Positions 48,327-57,919 of a stretch of DNA of 64,000 nt are shown piece by piece. The notes below the pieces were generated by a model that worked only from the letters and a program-made list of their open reading frames with translations, searched no databases and was not told the origin of the DNA. The translations under genes were made by a program, and so were the position numbers. Each line of letters starts with the position of its first letter. Positions within the stretch are counted from its first letter, which is position 1. The DNA comes from CAYXZQ01 sp963717515 (lineage in GTDB: Archaea; Nanobdellota; Nanobdellia; Woesearchaeales; DSVV01): positions 1 to 64,000 of the forward strand of contig OY970338.1 of the NCBI GenBank assembly GCA_963717515.1. Reading direction: 5' to 3'.

Positions 48327-49622
48327 ATGACAGGTAGAAAAGCGCAGATTGCAGTTTTCCTGATAATAGGCATGATAATAATGTTCGCTGTCATTGGATT
48401 CAGCCTCCTCAATAGTGAACTCAAAGTTGTCCAGTTGAGAGGTAAGACCGCTGAAATCCCCCAGGAGGCAGAGCCTGTCAATGCCTTTGTCGAAGCATGT
48501 CTCGGCAGGGAACTGAATGACGGAATCATTCTTATCAGCAGCCAGGGTGGTTATTACAAGACACCAGAGCCTGAGTATTATTCATATCCATTCAAAATTC
48601 CGTATTATTATTACCAGGAGATTGAAAAAATTCCTGGGTTGGATGACATTGAAGCTGGACTATCATCTTATATAAATGACAACCTGCCAGCATGCCTGGA
48701 CAATTTCGAATCATTCAGGGATAAGGGTTATGATATCGATGCAGGAGGCATGTTAGTTAAGTCAAGAATATCTGATCATGGGATTGTGGCCTATCTGGAA
48801 GGCAGCTTAACTGTAAAGAAGGGCACAATGATTATAACCCTGGACAATATCAGCACTTCAAGATACTCAAAATTCGGGGAGCTGTACTCGATGATAATGG
48901 ATATAATGTCTGAACAGAGGAAGGATTATAATTCAATCCCCATCAGCTACATGGCAACAGCTTCCTATGAGAATAACCTATCCTATGAATTGACCTATCT
49001 TGGCGACGGATCGGTGATATTCAAATATATGCTGAATGAATCAGTCCTCGATAAGTCGCTTGTATATTCATATGCAGTCAAGTATCACTGGAAAACAAAT
49101 GTTTCAGGCGGAGAGTTCTATATAGAGCACATACCTGAATTCAACCTAACGAGCGAAAATCAGGCAATAGAATACCAAGTGCAGACCAACAGCCCCGCTG
49201 CATCATTCTATGATTACTCTGACTTATTGGACATTGACACCAATACAGGGTGGGTTGAAGTCGATTCCTATGGGCTGCCAAATGGGAGAGACACCGCACT
49301 TATCAAGGCGGTCGATGAAAACGGCGTTGAGGCATATGCATACATGGTTATCAACATCGACATGCCTGACAATCTGCCTGCCATTGAAGATATCGGAAAC
49401 CAGACAGCCTATGTCGGAAAAGAGTTCAGCTATAAAGTCAATGCAACAGACCCTTCAGGGACTTTCCTCACATTCCTTGATGACACTACCTTGTTCGATA
49501 TAGATGTGATTACAGGGCAGATTAGATTCATCCCGACAATCCCTGGGAATTATTCTATCAAAATAACTGCTGTCAATAGCTTCGGGCACACATCAAAATA
49601 CCTGAGGCTTGGTGTAAAGTGA
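48327..49622 (+). CDS. Surface protein with pilin-like N-terminus and Ig-like repeat
   Basis: 431 residues. KAQIAVFLIIGMIIMFAVIG is a membrane segment like those of archaeal pilins. A long extracellular part follows. The last 75 residues (NLPAIEDIGNQTAYVGKEFS, SYKVNATDPSG, TGQIRFIPTIPGNYSIKITA) are an Ig/cadherin-like He_PIG domain used in cell adhesion. TATA (aaaatatataaat) is about 30 bp upstream. Coupled to the next gene through a GTGA overlap. Confidence 0.75.
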   Translation: MTGRKAQIAVFLIIGMIIMFAVIGFSLLNSELKVVQLRGKTAEIPQEAEPVNAFVEACLGRELNDGIILISSQGGYYKTPEPEYYSYPFKIPYYYYQEIEKIPGLDDIEAGLSSYINDNLPACLDNFESFRDKGYDIDAGGMLVKSRISDHGIVAYLEGSLTVKKGTMIITLDNISTSRYSKFGELYSMIMDIMSEQRKDYNSIPISYMATASYENNLSYELTYLGDGSVIFKYMLNESVLDKSLVYSYAVKYHWKTNVSGGEFYIEHIPEFNLTSENQAIEYQVQTNSPAASFYDYSDLLDIDTNTGWVEVDSYGLPNGRDTALIKAVDENGVEAYAYMVINIDMPDNLPAIEDIGNQTAYVGKEFSYKVNATDPSGTFLTFLDDTTLFDIDVITGQIRFIPTIPGNYSIKITAVNSFGHTSKYLRLGVK

Positions 49623-52600
49623 AAGAGAAAATCGTGTCGTGGATGATGCTTGCCATGGTCATAGCCATGGTGGGAACGCATGCGCAGGATGTCCATGTCG
49701 TCGACTGGAGCGATTCTGGGTCGATGAGCCAGCCTGAATTCCAGGACAGCATGATAAAGGATCCTGTCGGGGCTTTTGACGCAGACCCGGCAAGGGCATG
49801 GAATACGATAGAGGCTGACCCGGGCCTCATGAAAGAGCCAGGAATTCTCGATGTTGCTTTCCTCAAGGACCCGCTGGCAGCATCGAACATGATCAACAAG
49901 AAACCGGACCTGCTGGATGATTCTAATGTAGCTGCCCGTTTCGACAAAGAAGCACGCAAGACTCTACTGGTTCTCAACGACAATCCTGAAGCCAAGAAGA
50001 GATGGTTCGCCCAAAGGGGAATAACCGATGAGGGGGCCGAGGTTGAAAGCTATGACGGAACTTTAATAAGTACAAGAGGGCCCGAGGCGACAACTTTTGA
50101 CATAAAAGCAAACCCAGGTGCCAGGGTCCTATCCACAGGCAAGTTGATACTTGAAAACGGTGCAGAATTCATCCTTGGCAGAGTATCAGTCGCCAAGGAC
50201 GGAAGCATCCTTTTTACCGGAGAATCGGACAGCAGCAATGTTGACCTGTCGAATACAAAGGATGCAGATGTCCAGGTGGAAAAAGGGACAGTGATACTTA
50301 GGGACAGGAAATACCAGTCATGCACCGGGGTTGCCATCGACATCCAGAGAAAGGACGGCCAGGATACCATCTCAGGAATCTCAGTCGTCGAGATGGATAT
50401 CCTGTCAGGAGAAATCACCTCAGAGTTCTCAGGGACAATCTCAATTTATGCTGACGGCCACAGGAAGATTTACAGTGGCACTGAATATGCAGTATACCAG
50501 GATGGCAAGGAATCACGTGTTTACACCACTAGCAAGGATGTGCTGTATTACAGCAAGCAGGAGAGATGCAGCCCGGGTACAAATTGTATAGAGGACTACC
50601 TTGATCCCAATGACCCGCTTGCGCTTCTATATGACAAGCTTAAATCAGAGAGCCAGAAGGAGGGATTCAGCCTGGATAATTTCATCAGAGTGCAGGAAGA
50701 GGATTTCAAGGTCGCCCATTATGTCCCTGACCCGGAATCCAGGTATTTCAACCTGTTCCTGGAGATGTCCAACCTCCAGCAGCTGACCCAGGACAGCAAC
50801 TTTGATCTGAAGGCTTATATGGTCCAAAGTGCGGACTATATCAAGAACAGTCATCCGGATGTGGCAGGCATGCTTGCTGACCCATTGTACGGGTTCTATT
50901 CCGACCTCAGCAGATATGTGTCGAGCGAGGGAACTGCAGGAGTAAAAGATTACATCAATCTCCAATTGAGGGATTTCATGATAAATGACTATGAAAAGAG
51001 GCCTGAAAATGAAGAAAACAGGGTATACAGGATGCTGGAAGACATGAAAACAGCCAAAGCCAGCTGGAAAGATGGCTACAATGTACAGGATTATCTCGCA
51101 GATATAGGAAATCCTCCAACTGTGAACAGGGTGAAGATATCAGCAGTCGATGACCCGAATGTCGAGGGTGACAACATAATCAGCCTAAGACTCATCGATG
51201 GATCTGTGGACGGATTGGCCATGGACCAGATCAAAGACAAAAGCCAGGTAGACCTCAATGTCAAAGATGCAAGAAAAATCTCATTTACAGAAGATTCAAT
51301 CAAGCTGGAAGGTGACCCTGATGTCATGACAAACCTGGACATCACTGCATCGTACATAAATGAGATCGGCGAGCAGCACGACTTCAGCCTTGAGAACGGG
51401 GTTGTCACACACTGCAGCATGCCATGTAAGATCTGCGGGAATTATTATTCTGCCGCCGAAAGGGTGATACAGAACTTCAAGGAGATAGACTGGGACCAGA
51501 TGAAGGAACTCAAATCATACCTGACAAGCAAATGGGGCTCATACCCAAGGTCATACCTGAACTGCTTCAATGAAGAGTCAGAGAAGGATTTCATCAGCAT
51601 GTGCTATAGGGTCTCAGAGACCGCATCCCAGAACAAGAACGGGATAAAAGTGACTCCGCAGGAGGTTGCAGTGACATTCATGGCAGAGGGCGGAATAAAT
51701 ATCTTTTCACTCAAGAAGGAGAAGATGCCAATCCCGGCAGATCAAAAAGAGATTGAATATAACAACAATATCTATGAAGTAAAGATAAATTCAGATGGGG
51801 AAGCCTATATTGAGCTGCCAACAACTTATTCACAGTACTGGTTACCTATCCCTGACAATGTCAAGGAATTAAATATAAATGGAATTACTTACTCTATAAA
51901 ATCAGATAATGGTGGCCAATATTTTGAAGAGAAATATAATAAAATAATGGATGTTGACGCACCGGCAGGCTCGAACTATGAGTACAATGGCAAGAGTTAT
52001 GTTGTTGCAAAGGGTGCTAAGTTCACTTATATCACAATCGAAGCAGTGGAAAAGCATTACGAAATGCCCATTGACCCGGAGGCTAAAGATGTCGAATACA
52101 ATGGAAAGATATATCCTGTCTATAATACAAATGACGGTGATCCATTCGTATTACTACCAGGCAAAGATAGGCTGTATGAGATACCAATCCCTGACGGCTC
52201 AAACAAGGTCACAATCCAGGGAAAAGTATTCAAGGTATTTACTAATGAATATGGGGGTAAATATTACTATTCAGACGGGATGTATTATGATGACCATAAT
52301 CTGCCTGTGAATGGAATAGCCGATCTTGGGACTGATGTTATAGGTATGAAGAACAGGGATGGAGAGGTCGAGTTCGACAGGCTGAAGAGATTAGGCTATA
52401 TCCCTGAATATGTACAGATGACCCCTCAAGGTTCGCAAATAACAGATGATTACAAAGTTAAGTCAGGAAGCTTCAACACGCTCTTAGACGGTTTTTCGAC
52501 GCTCGCCGGTGTCTATGCAGAGAGGAAATACGAGACAAAAACAACATGGGACAAATTATACAATGAGGGCTCTTTAAAGGTCAAATGGGATGATTTGCCG

Positions 52601-52798
52601 GTCGAAGAGCAATTTTACTGGACCACAATATTTTACAACACACCCACTCGGTTGCGGGAATCCTCTATAATAGAACAAAATGGAAAAGTTAAAAATGCCC
52701 TTGACACCTGTGGTAACTATTGTAGAGATTATTGGATAAATGCCCAGAGAAGGGCTGCCCAGCTTGAATATATGAATGCTGCAAACCTGTTCAGGTAG
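49619..52798 (+). CDS. Large secreted surface protein with internal repeats
   Basis: 1059 residues, GTG start overlapping the preceding stop. Signal peptide MKEKIVSWMMLAMVIAMVGT then AQD. Residues about 130-300 look like a beta-helix (short strands, LSTGKLILENGAEFILGRVS). From about 700 to 895 at least four divergent units of about 45-50 residues recur on the pattern 'P-I-P-x4-K-x-V-x-Y-N-G-x-x-Y-x-V' (EMPIDPEAKDVEYNGKIYPV, EIPIPDGSNKVTIQGKVFKV). A CxxC pair lies near residue 603. It is probably attached to or secreted from the cell with the preceding protein; function unknown. Confidence 0.75.
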   Translation: MKEKIVSWMMLAMVIAMVGTHAQDVHVVDWSDSGSMSQPEFQDSMIKDPVGAFDADPARAWNTIEADPGLMKEPGILDVAFLKDPLAASNMINKKPDLLDDSNVAARFDKEARKTLLVLNDNPEAKKRWFAQRGITDEGAEVESYDGTLISTRGPEATTFDIKANPGARVLSTGKLILENGAEFILGRVSVAKDGSILFTGESDSSNVDLSNTKDADVQVEKGTVILRDRKYQSCTGVAIDIQRKDGQDTISGISVVEMDILSGEITSEFSGTISIYADGHRKIYSGTEYAVYQDGKESRVYTTSKDVLYYSKQERCSPGTNCIEDYLDPNDPLALLYDKLKSESQKEGFSLDNFIRVQEEDFKVAHYVPDPESRYFNLFLEMSNLQQLTQDSNFDLKAYMVQSADYIKNSHPDVAGMLADPLYGFYSDLSRYVSSEGTAGVKDYINLQLRDFMINDYEKRPENEENRVYRMLEDMKTAKASWKDGYNVQDYLADIGNPPTVNRVKISAVDDPNVEGDNIISLRLIDGSVDGLAMDQIKDKSQVDLNVKDARKISFTEDSIKLEGDPDVMTNLDITASYINEIGEQHDFSLENGVVTHCSMPCKICGNYYSAAERVIQNFKEIDWDQMKELKSYLTSKWGSYPRSYLNCFNEESEKDFISMCYRVSETASQNKNGIKVTPQEVAVTFMAEGGINIFSLKKEKMPIPADQKEIEYNNNIYEVKINSDGEAYIELPTTYSQYWLPIPDNVKELNINGITYSIKSDNGGQYFEEKYNKIMDVDAPAGSNYEYNGKSYVVAKGAKFTYITIEAVEKHYEMPIDPEAKDVEYNGKIYPVYNTNDGDPFVLLPGKDRLYEIPIPDGSNKVTIQGKVFKVFTNEYGGKYYYSDGMYYDDHNLPVNGIADLGTDVIGMKNRDGEVEFDRLKRLGYIPEYVQMTPQGSQITDDYKVKSGSFNTLLDGFSTLAGVYAERKYETKTTWDKLYNEGSLKVKWDDLPVEEQFYWTTIFYNTPTRLRESSIIEQNGKVKNALDTCGNYCRDYWINAQRRAAQLEYMNAANLFR

Positions 52799-52802
52799 AA
52801 TA

Positions 52803-53804
52803 TTATTTCCGTGGAAAAACTCCGACCACTCCAGGTATGTCAATCTTAATATTGAAACGGGTGGCATCATGTTTCGGACCATAAGTCTCAAATTCTCCAT
52901 AAGTGACATAATCCACCTTGGCTGATTTCACTATCATATCAGCCTCATAGCCCCCGTCCATGTTCATCGCTGTGTGGATATTGAAGCCCTTGTCAGGCCT
53001 TCTATTGCTGTCTTTAAGGAACCTTCCGAGATTATATAGGGTGAAATAACCGCCTTCAGTCGTCATAAAAAGGATTTTTTTCTCCCGGTCTTTTGCGGCA
53101 ATCGTCCTGTTCGCCTGCCAGTTTGTGGATTTGACCTTTATCTTTCCTTCCCTGTCCAGCAGTATAGGCCAGTGCTGGATTCCCTGTGTATAGGGTGTTG
53201 TTTTATAATCGAAACTGTCAAAGTCAAAATCGAGCAGGTCGATTCCTGGAAAACCCTTCCTCTTTGGCTCGCTTACCAGCATTCCCTTTGCATTTTTATT
53301 CTTCGGCGGGCCTATCAGAGAGTGTTTGTACCTAAGCTGCCCGTCATCCCCCTTTGACACCCTCTCTCCCATGACAAGGGCGCAGGGCATGTAATATGGG
53401 TCTGCCATGTACTGGGCGCTGTTTATCATTACAGTCGCTCCGGTTGTTCTCTGCCAGGCCTCGATATTGCCGACAACGGACCTATCCTCGTCAAAGCCAT
53501 TGAATACCCTGACCCTGCACTTATCCGGATCGATTCTTGAAGCGGCTATTATATCAACCAGATTTCCGTCATTGTATACTTCTGCCCTTGTGAAATCAAT
53601 TCCGTATGATACAGGCTTCCAATGGATATCCGAATGAGAGACATTATTATAATCAGGATTAGGCAGTGCACTGAATTCCTTTGCAATGACAGTCTCAATA
53701 TCCAGTTCTGAAGCCCAGAGCTTTCCCAGATAGGAAAAGCCGCTGATTCCTCCAAGAGCAATGCCCCCTCCGAAGATTTTTACGAAATCCCTTCTGCTGA
53801 CCAT
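52803..53804 (-). CDS. Tat-exported phosphodiester glycosidase-like protein (NAGPA/DUF2233)
   Basis: 333 residues. MVSRRDFVKIFGGGIALGGI is a textbook twin-arginine signal. The domain matches the NAGPA family: VSYGIDFTRAEVYNDGNLVD, GATVMINSAQYM, and the closing GFNIHTAMNMDGGYEADMIV with its conserved Asn/Asp-Gly-Gly. Members hydrolyse sugar phosphodiesters or act in exopolysaccharide metabolism. Export in folded form by Tat is implied. It follows the next-listed secreted gene by 3 bp. Confidence 0.82.
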   Translation of the reverse strand: MVSRRDFVKIFGGGIALGGISGFSYLGKLWASELDIETVIAKEFSALPNPDYNNVSHSDIHWKPVSYGIDFTRAEVYNDGNLVDIIAASRIDPDKCRVRVFNGFDEDRSVVGNIEAWQRTTGATVMINSAQYMADPYYMPCALVMGERVSKGDDGQLRYKHSLIGPPKNKNAKGMLVSEPKRKGFPGIDLLDFDFDSFDYKTTPYTQGIQHWPILLDREGKIKVKSTNWQANRTIAAKDREKKILFMTTEGGYFTLYNLGRFLKDSNRRPDKGFNIHTAMNMDGGYEADMIVKSAKVDYVTYGEFETYGPKHDATRFNIKIDIPGVVGVFPRK

Positions 53805-53807
53805 CTT

Positions 53808-54308
53808 TTACCTCCCATATAGGGCAGAATTAATCTTTTTCAATTGCTGCATATACCTTGTGTTAAGCTGCCTCAGCTCCCTCTTGCTCATCCTGTCAAT
53901 CCTGTTTCCTCTCTCGAGACAGCCGCATCTGCTGTCATAGACTGAAAAATAATCCTTGTGGCCTCCCTTTCTGAGCCCGTCCATATCACTGTCTATGAAA
54001 TATTCTATTGTAGTCATGCCTGTCCTGGTCATGCCATTGATATTTAACAGGAAGGTTCTATACTGCCCCTCGGTTTTATCATAAACGACATTTATTGTCC
54101 CAGTCCTCCCGTTCTCCAGCTTTATATTCTCCATTGTATAGACAATATCATTGCTATATTCCTCACTCGAGAAATTCCTCTCCAGAGAATGAATTATCCC
54201 CTTCTCAAGGTCGCCTATATTGCCATTCTGAGGTTCCTGAGCCATTGCAGGGCTGCCAATCATTGACAGGACCAAAGCATTGTATACTATCTTCTTGAAT
54301 TCCCCCAT
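53808..54308 (-). CDS. Secreted hypothetical protein
   Basis: 166 residues with a signal peptide (KKIVYNALVLSMIGSPAMAQ). The mature part is mainly beta then helical: NIKLENGRTGTINVVYDKTE, TTIEYFIDSDMDGLRKGGHK, ending in a basic helix. The DSDMDG stretch may bind Ca2+. No family recognised. Probably transcribed with the Tat protein that follows it. Confidence 0.65.
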   Translation of the reverse strand: MGEFKKIVYNALVLSMIGSPAMAQEPQNGNIGDLEKGIIHSLERNFSSEEYSNDIVYTMENIKLENGRTGTINVVYDKTEGQYRTFLLNINGMTRTGMTTIEYFIDSDMDGLRKGGHKDYFSVYDSRCGCLERGNRIDRMSKRELRQLNTRYMQQLKKINSALYGR

Positions 54309-54444
54309 TTTTGGCTATTGAATACATTATTTAGTATTTAAATTTTTCGTTTTTTACCACTAATTAGTAGTTTATATATTATGCCTTGAATTGCAGAAAA
54401 AACTTTGCCTTAAGGAATCAAGAAGTACAGTCGGATTGCAAATA

Positions 54445-56124
54445 TCACATCTCTTCAAGCACGCCAATGTCGAGAAGCCCGAGCCCTGACCTCAGCACTT
54501 CCCTTATGCAGAATATCAGGAGCAACCTTGCCCTCTTTTGTTTCTCAGGGGCCTTAAGGATCGGCACCTTGTGATAGTACTCATTGAATCTCTGGGAAAG
54601 GTCGAGAAGATACCTGCATACAGCAGAAGGCTTGTATCTGGCAGAATCAGAAACAATGTCCGGGAACAAAGAAAGCTGCCTGACCAGTTCTGTCTCTTCT
54701 GCACCAATAGCATCATAATCCGATGAATCGCTGATTACTTTTCCATGCTTTTTCAGTATGCTTGAGATCCTGGCATACGCGTACTGGACATACGGCCCTG
54801 TCTCGCCTTCAAACGATATCGATTCCTTCGGGTCAAAAGTCATGTCCTTGCCAGGGTCTGTCCTGAGCATGAAGAATTTGAGGGCTCCCAGCCCGATGAC
54901 CTCTGAGCGCTTCTGAGTCTCCTTCTCATCCAGCCTTTCATACCTTTTTTCCACCTCAGCTCTTGCAAGCCCCAGCATATCATCTATTATGGTGTCAGCA
55001 TCTACGACAGTGCCTTCACGGGATTTCATCCTTCCCTCTGGCAGGTACACCATGCCATAGCTCAGGTGATGGCAGTCCTTGACAATGCTGCTGCCAAGCT
55101 TCTCAAGGATCGCAAAAAGCTGAGCAAAATGCATGTTCTGCTCTGAGCCTACGACGTATATCGACCTGTCCAGATTGAAATCCTTGAATTTTCTTATCGC
55201 GAGGTATATGTCCTGGGTCATGTACAGGGTCGTCCCGTCAGCCCGTACAAGCACCTTGTCAGGCAGACTGAAATCCTCCAGCTCTGCTGTTATCGCACCA
55301 TCAATGTTTTTAAAAATACCGTCTTCCAGTCCCTTCCCGACTATATCCCTGCCTTTATCATAGATATCTGATTCATGATAGAACCTGTCAAACTTGATCC
55401 CCAGCCTGGTGTAGGTCTCATTGAACCCTTTTTCAGCCCAGGAATTCATCTTCTTCCAGAGACTTTTCACATCACTGTCCCCATTCTCCCATCTCCTGAG
55501 AAGATCCTGTGCCTCCTCTTCGAGCTCAGGGGCAGATTTCACCTTCTCATTGAACATCACATAGAAATCACCGACAAAATGGTCTGCTTTCCTGTCAGGC
55601 TCCCTGTCTTTGCCCCATCTCTGGTATGCAAGCATTGATTTCGATATGTGGATGCCCCTGTCATTTACAAGACAGGACTGGATAACCCTGTTTCCCTTGA
55701 AAGCCAGGATGTTTGACATGGACTTGCCGATGACGATGTTCCTCACATGGCCTAGATGGAGAGGCTTGTTCGTGTTCGGTGAGGAGTATTCGACCATTAT
55801 CGTCTTATTATCCTTTGACCTGCCATAGCTGCCCTTGGCTTCGATTATCCGGCCAAGGACATCTCCTGCCAGCCTGGCCTTATTGATGAAAAAATTAAGG
55901 TATGGCCCGGTATTTCTCACCTCTGCGATAAGTTCGTCAGGCTTGATTTTTCCTGCGAGCTCTTCTGCAATGGCTGCAGGGCTTTTTTTCTGTTCTCTTG
56001 CAAAAGTAAAGCAGGGGATGGCAAAATCCCCAAGCGATGAGTCCGGGGGTATCTCGATGAGAGACTCATCTGCCTTGATATGCCTGTTCAAAGATTCATA
56101 TATCCTTTTCTTGAAGATGTTCAT
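54445..56124 (-). CDS. argS: Arginyl-tRNA synthetase
   Basis: 559 residues, class I. An N-terminal additional domain precedes SSPNTNKPLHLGHVRNIVIG with the HIGH signature as HLGH. YGMVYLPEGRMKSREGTVVD takes the place of KMSKS, which ArgRS often lacks in canonical form. The C-terminal anticodon-binding part includes VQYAYARISSILKK and QRFNEYYHKVPIL. It loads arginine on tRNA-Arg. Confidence 0.96.
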   Translation of the reverse strand: MNIFKKRIYESLNRHIKADESLIEIPPDSSLGDFAIPCFTFAREQKKSPAAIAEELAGKIKPDELIAEVRNTGPYLNFFINKARLAGDVLGRIIEAKGSYGRSKDNKTIMVEYSSPNTNKPLHLGHVRNIVIGKSMSNILAFKGNRVIQSCLVNDRGIHISKSMLAYQRWGKDREPDRKADHFVGDFYVMFNEKVKSAPELEEEAQDLLRRWENGDSDVKSLWKKMNSWAEKGFNETYTRLGIKFDRFYHESDIYDKGRDIVGKGLEDGIFKNIDGAITAELEDFSLPDKVLVRADGTTLYMTQDIYLAIRKFKDFNLDRSIYVVGSEQNMHFAQLFAILEKLGSSIVKDCHHLSYGMVYLPEGRMKSREGTVVDADTIIDDMLGLARAEVEKRYERLDEKETQKRSEVIGLGALKFFMLRTDPGKDMTFDPKESISFEGETGPYVQYAYARISSILKKHGKVISDSSDYDAIGAEETELVRQLSLFPDIVSDSARYKPSAVCRYLLDLSQRFNEYYHKVPILKAPEKQKRARLLLIFCIREVLRSGLGLLDIGVLEEM

Positions 56125-56144
56125 TTTATTCTCTTGAGCATACC

Positions 56145-56363
56145 CTAGTCGAGCCTCGAAACAGCAGTGTTGAGCTTCTGCACCTCAATTCTCATCTCCC
56201 TCATCAGCCTCCTCAGGGAAAAGAGCTCATAGAATCTCATCATCCCAAGAATAACATAGAGGCCGAAGAGCCCACTGAAGATCATCTTCATGAATCCTGC
56301 AATGGACCCGGTATTTGCTACCACTTTCACCAGAAGCGTCTGGACTGACATGTTTATATCCAT
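56145..56363 (-). CDS. Small membrane protein with coiled-coil
   Basis: 72 residues from MDINMSVQTLLVKVVANTGS. One membrane helix (MKMIFSGLFGLYVILGMMRF) followed by a basic amphipathic helix (LMREMRIEVQKLNTAVSRLD). TATA-like 'aaatttattaaatg' is about 28 bp before this start. No family recognised. Confidence 0.6.
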   Translation of the reverse strand: MDINMSVQTLLVKVVANTGSIAGFMKMIFSGLFGLYVILGMMRFYELFSLRRLMREMRIEVQKLNTAVSRLD

Positions 56364-56458
56364 CCTGTCATGATAAAGGGATTCATTTAATAAATTTTCT
56401 GTTTCCAGTCCACAGAGCATAGAAATCTTTAAATAGTCTGGGGATATGGATTGGATGC

Positions 56459-57328
56459 ATGAGACTCCTTGCAGCATTCATGGTCCTGCTCATACTGGTA
56501 TCAGGGTGCACGATATGCGAAAGGCCTTTCATCAAGATAAATGGTGACTGCTGCCTTGATGACGACAATAACAATATCTGCGATTTTGCCTCTATCGTCC
56601 ATGATAATGCCTCTGCAGTCCATGGGGAGACAGTGCAGACAGCACCGGATGAAAAAAATCCAGGGCAGCCTGCCGGCAATGATAGCATATTCAGATATGC
56701 CCTGAGCAGCCTTGTTGTCAGCTCCAGGATATATGAGCCAACCCCCGATGGGGATACGGATGTTATCGTATCGACAATGGGCTACAAAGAGCTCAAAGGT
56801 GCAGAATTGACATTCATACCCATGTGCGGGAAAGATCATCTGATGGGCATCATGCTCAATGGCAAGCTCGTGGACTCTGTCAATGTAGCATGTGGCAAGA
56901 TGCAGAACATCACATTGTCAAAGGATTCATTCCAGGAGGGCAGGAACCCTCTGAGATTCAGCACTGCCAATGGCCCTTTCCTCATCAAGAAGGCTGCGGT
57001 CAGGCTTCATTTTGAAAATTCACCGGTCATTGAGCAGGATTTTCTCGATTTCGTCGCAGAGAGCGTCAAGAGGACCATTGATGTGGGTTCGAAAAGCCAG
57101 GCTGTCATGCAGAACTATTATGACCAGTCATTCAGTGTCACAGAACGGGAATATCCAGGTGATTTCAAGCTGTCATTCAATGCAGACAGCAGCGGACTCC
57201 TTGTCATCTATCTCAACGGGAGGAGGATATATGAAGGGGAGATAAGCAAAGGCAGGTTCAATCTTAACCTTCCAAAGGATGACATCAGGAAAGGGACGAA
57301 TAATCTGAGATACATCATCCTGCCATGA
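56459..57328 (+). CDS. Lipoprotein with Asp-rich motif
   Basis: 289 residues. Lipobox in LLAAFMVLLILVSGCTICER. Next comes NGDCCLDDDNNNICDFASI, an Asp/Asn-rich Cys segment repeatedly seen at the N-terminus of Woesearchaeota-type surface proteins and likely Ca2+-binding. After a linker, two beta-sandwich-like halves follow (VNVACGKMQNITLSKDSFQE; YLNGRRIYEGEISKGRFNLN). Surface-anchored; function unknown. TATA 'ctatttaaagat' precedes it. Confidence 0.65.
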   Translation: MRLLAAFMVLLILVSGCTICERPFIKINGDCCLDDDNNNICDFASIVHDNASAVHGETVQTAPDEKNPGQPAGNDSIFRYALSSLVVSSRIYEPTPDGDTDVIVSTMGYKELKGAELTFIPMCGKDHLMGIMLNGKLVDSVNVACGKMQNITLSKDSFQEGRNPLRFSTANGPFLIKKAAVRLHFENSPVIEQDFLDFVAESVKRTIDVGSKSQAVMQNYYDQSFSVTEREYPGDFKLSFNADSSGLLVIYLNGRRIYEGEISKGRFNLNLPKDDIRKGTNNLRYIILP

Positions 57329-57383
57329 AACCGGACTTTCTGAAATCGAAACTTTTATAAACTGAATTTTCAAATGATATAGC

Positions 57384-57917
57384 ATGGCATTTCCAATTGA
57401 AGGGCAGATCATGAAGGGTGTCCATATAAGGTTCAAGGGAGTATTCGATTTCCCTGAGATATGGAGGCTCATCGGCGACTGGTTCGAATCAAAAGGTTTC
57501 GAGATATTAGAGACCAAGGCAAAGCACAAGTCAGGGCCTCTAGGTGAGGAGATGGAATGCGGCCTTGATGCCTGGAGGAATGTCACGGACTACTACAGGT
57601 TCAGGATGACAGTCTACACAAAATATTATGACGGCGTGCCTGTGGAGATAATCAAGAACGGCGTGAAGAAGAAGATGATAAAGGCAAGGGTATATTTCAG
57701 GGTAGGGGGAAAGCTTATCCTGGACTATTCTGACAGGTATGACAAGAGCCGGTTCACCAAGGCAGTGGGAAAATTTTTAAACGATTACGTGCTGCATTGG
57801 CAATGGGATTCGATTTACGGGGATCAGCTCAACTACAAGATACTCGAGCTTCAGAACGTGATAAAGGAGTATCTCAACATGACTGTGACAGGCAGCGAGT
57901 TCGCTGACATGTGGTAA
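57384..57917 (+). CDS. Hypothetical protein, paralogue 1 of a tandem pair
   Basis: 177 residues, soluble alpha/beta. Opens with IKGVHIRFKGVFDFPEIWRL-like sequence and has WFESKGFEILETKAKHKSG, CGLDAWRNVTDYYRFRMTVY, KARVYFRVGGKLILDY. The same order of elements (LF/DFPE-x-W, W-x-x-KGF/YD, W(R/K)-x-(V/I)TDY, KAR/GRVxxRxxGxLxxDY) recurs in the next gene. I know no function. TATA 'acttttataaac' is upstream. Confidence 0.7.
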   Translation: MAFPIEGQIMKGVHIRFKGVFDFPEIWRLIGDWFESKGFEILETKAKHKSGPLGEEMECGLDAWRNVTDYYRFRMTVYTKYYDGVPVEIIKNGVKKKMIKARVYFRVGGKLILDYSDRYDKSRFTKAVGKFLNDYVLHWQWDSIYGDQLNYKILELQNVIKEYLNMTVTGSEFADMW

Positions 57918-57919
57918 GG

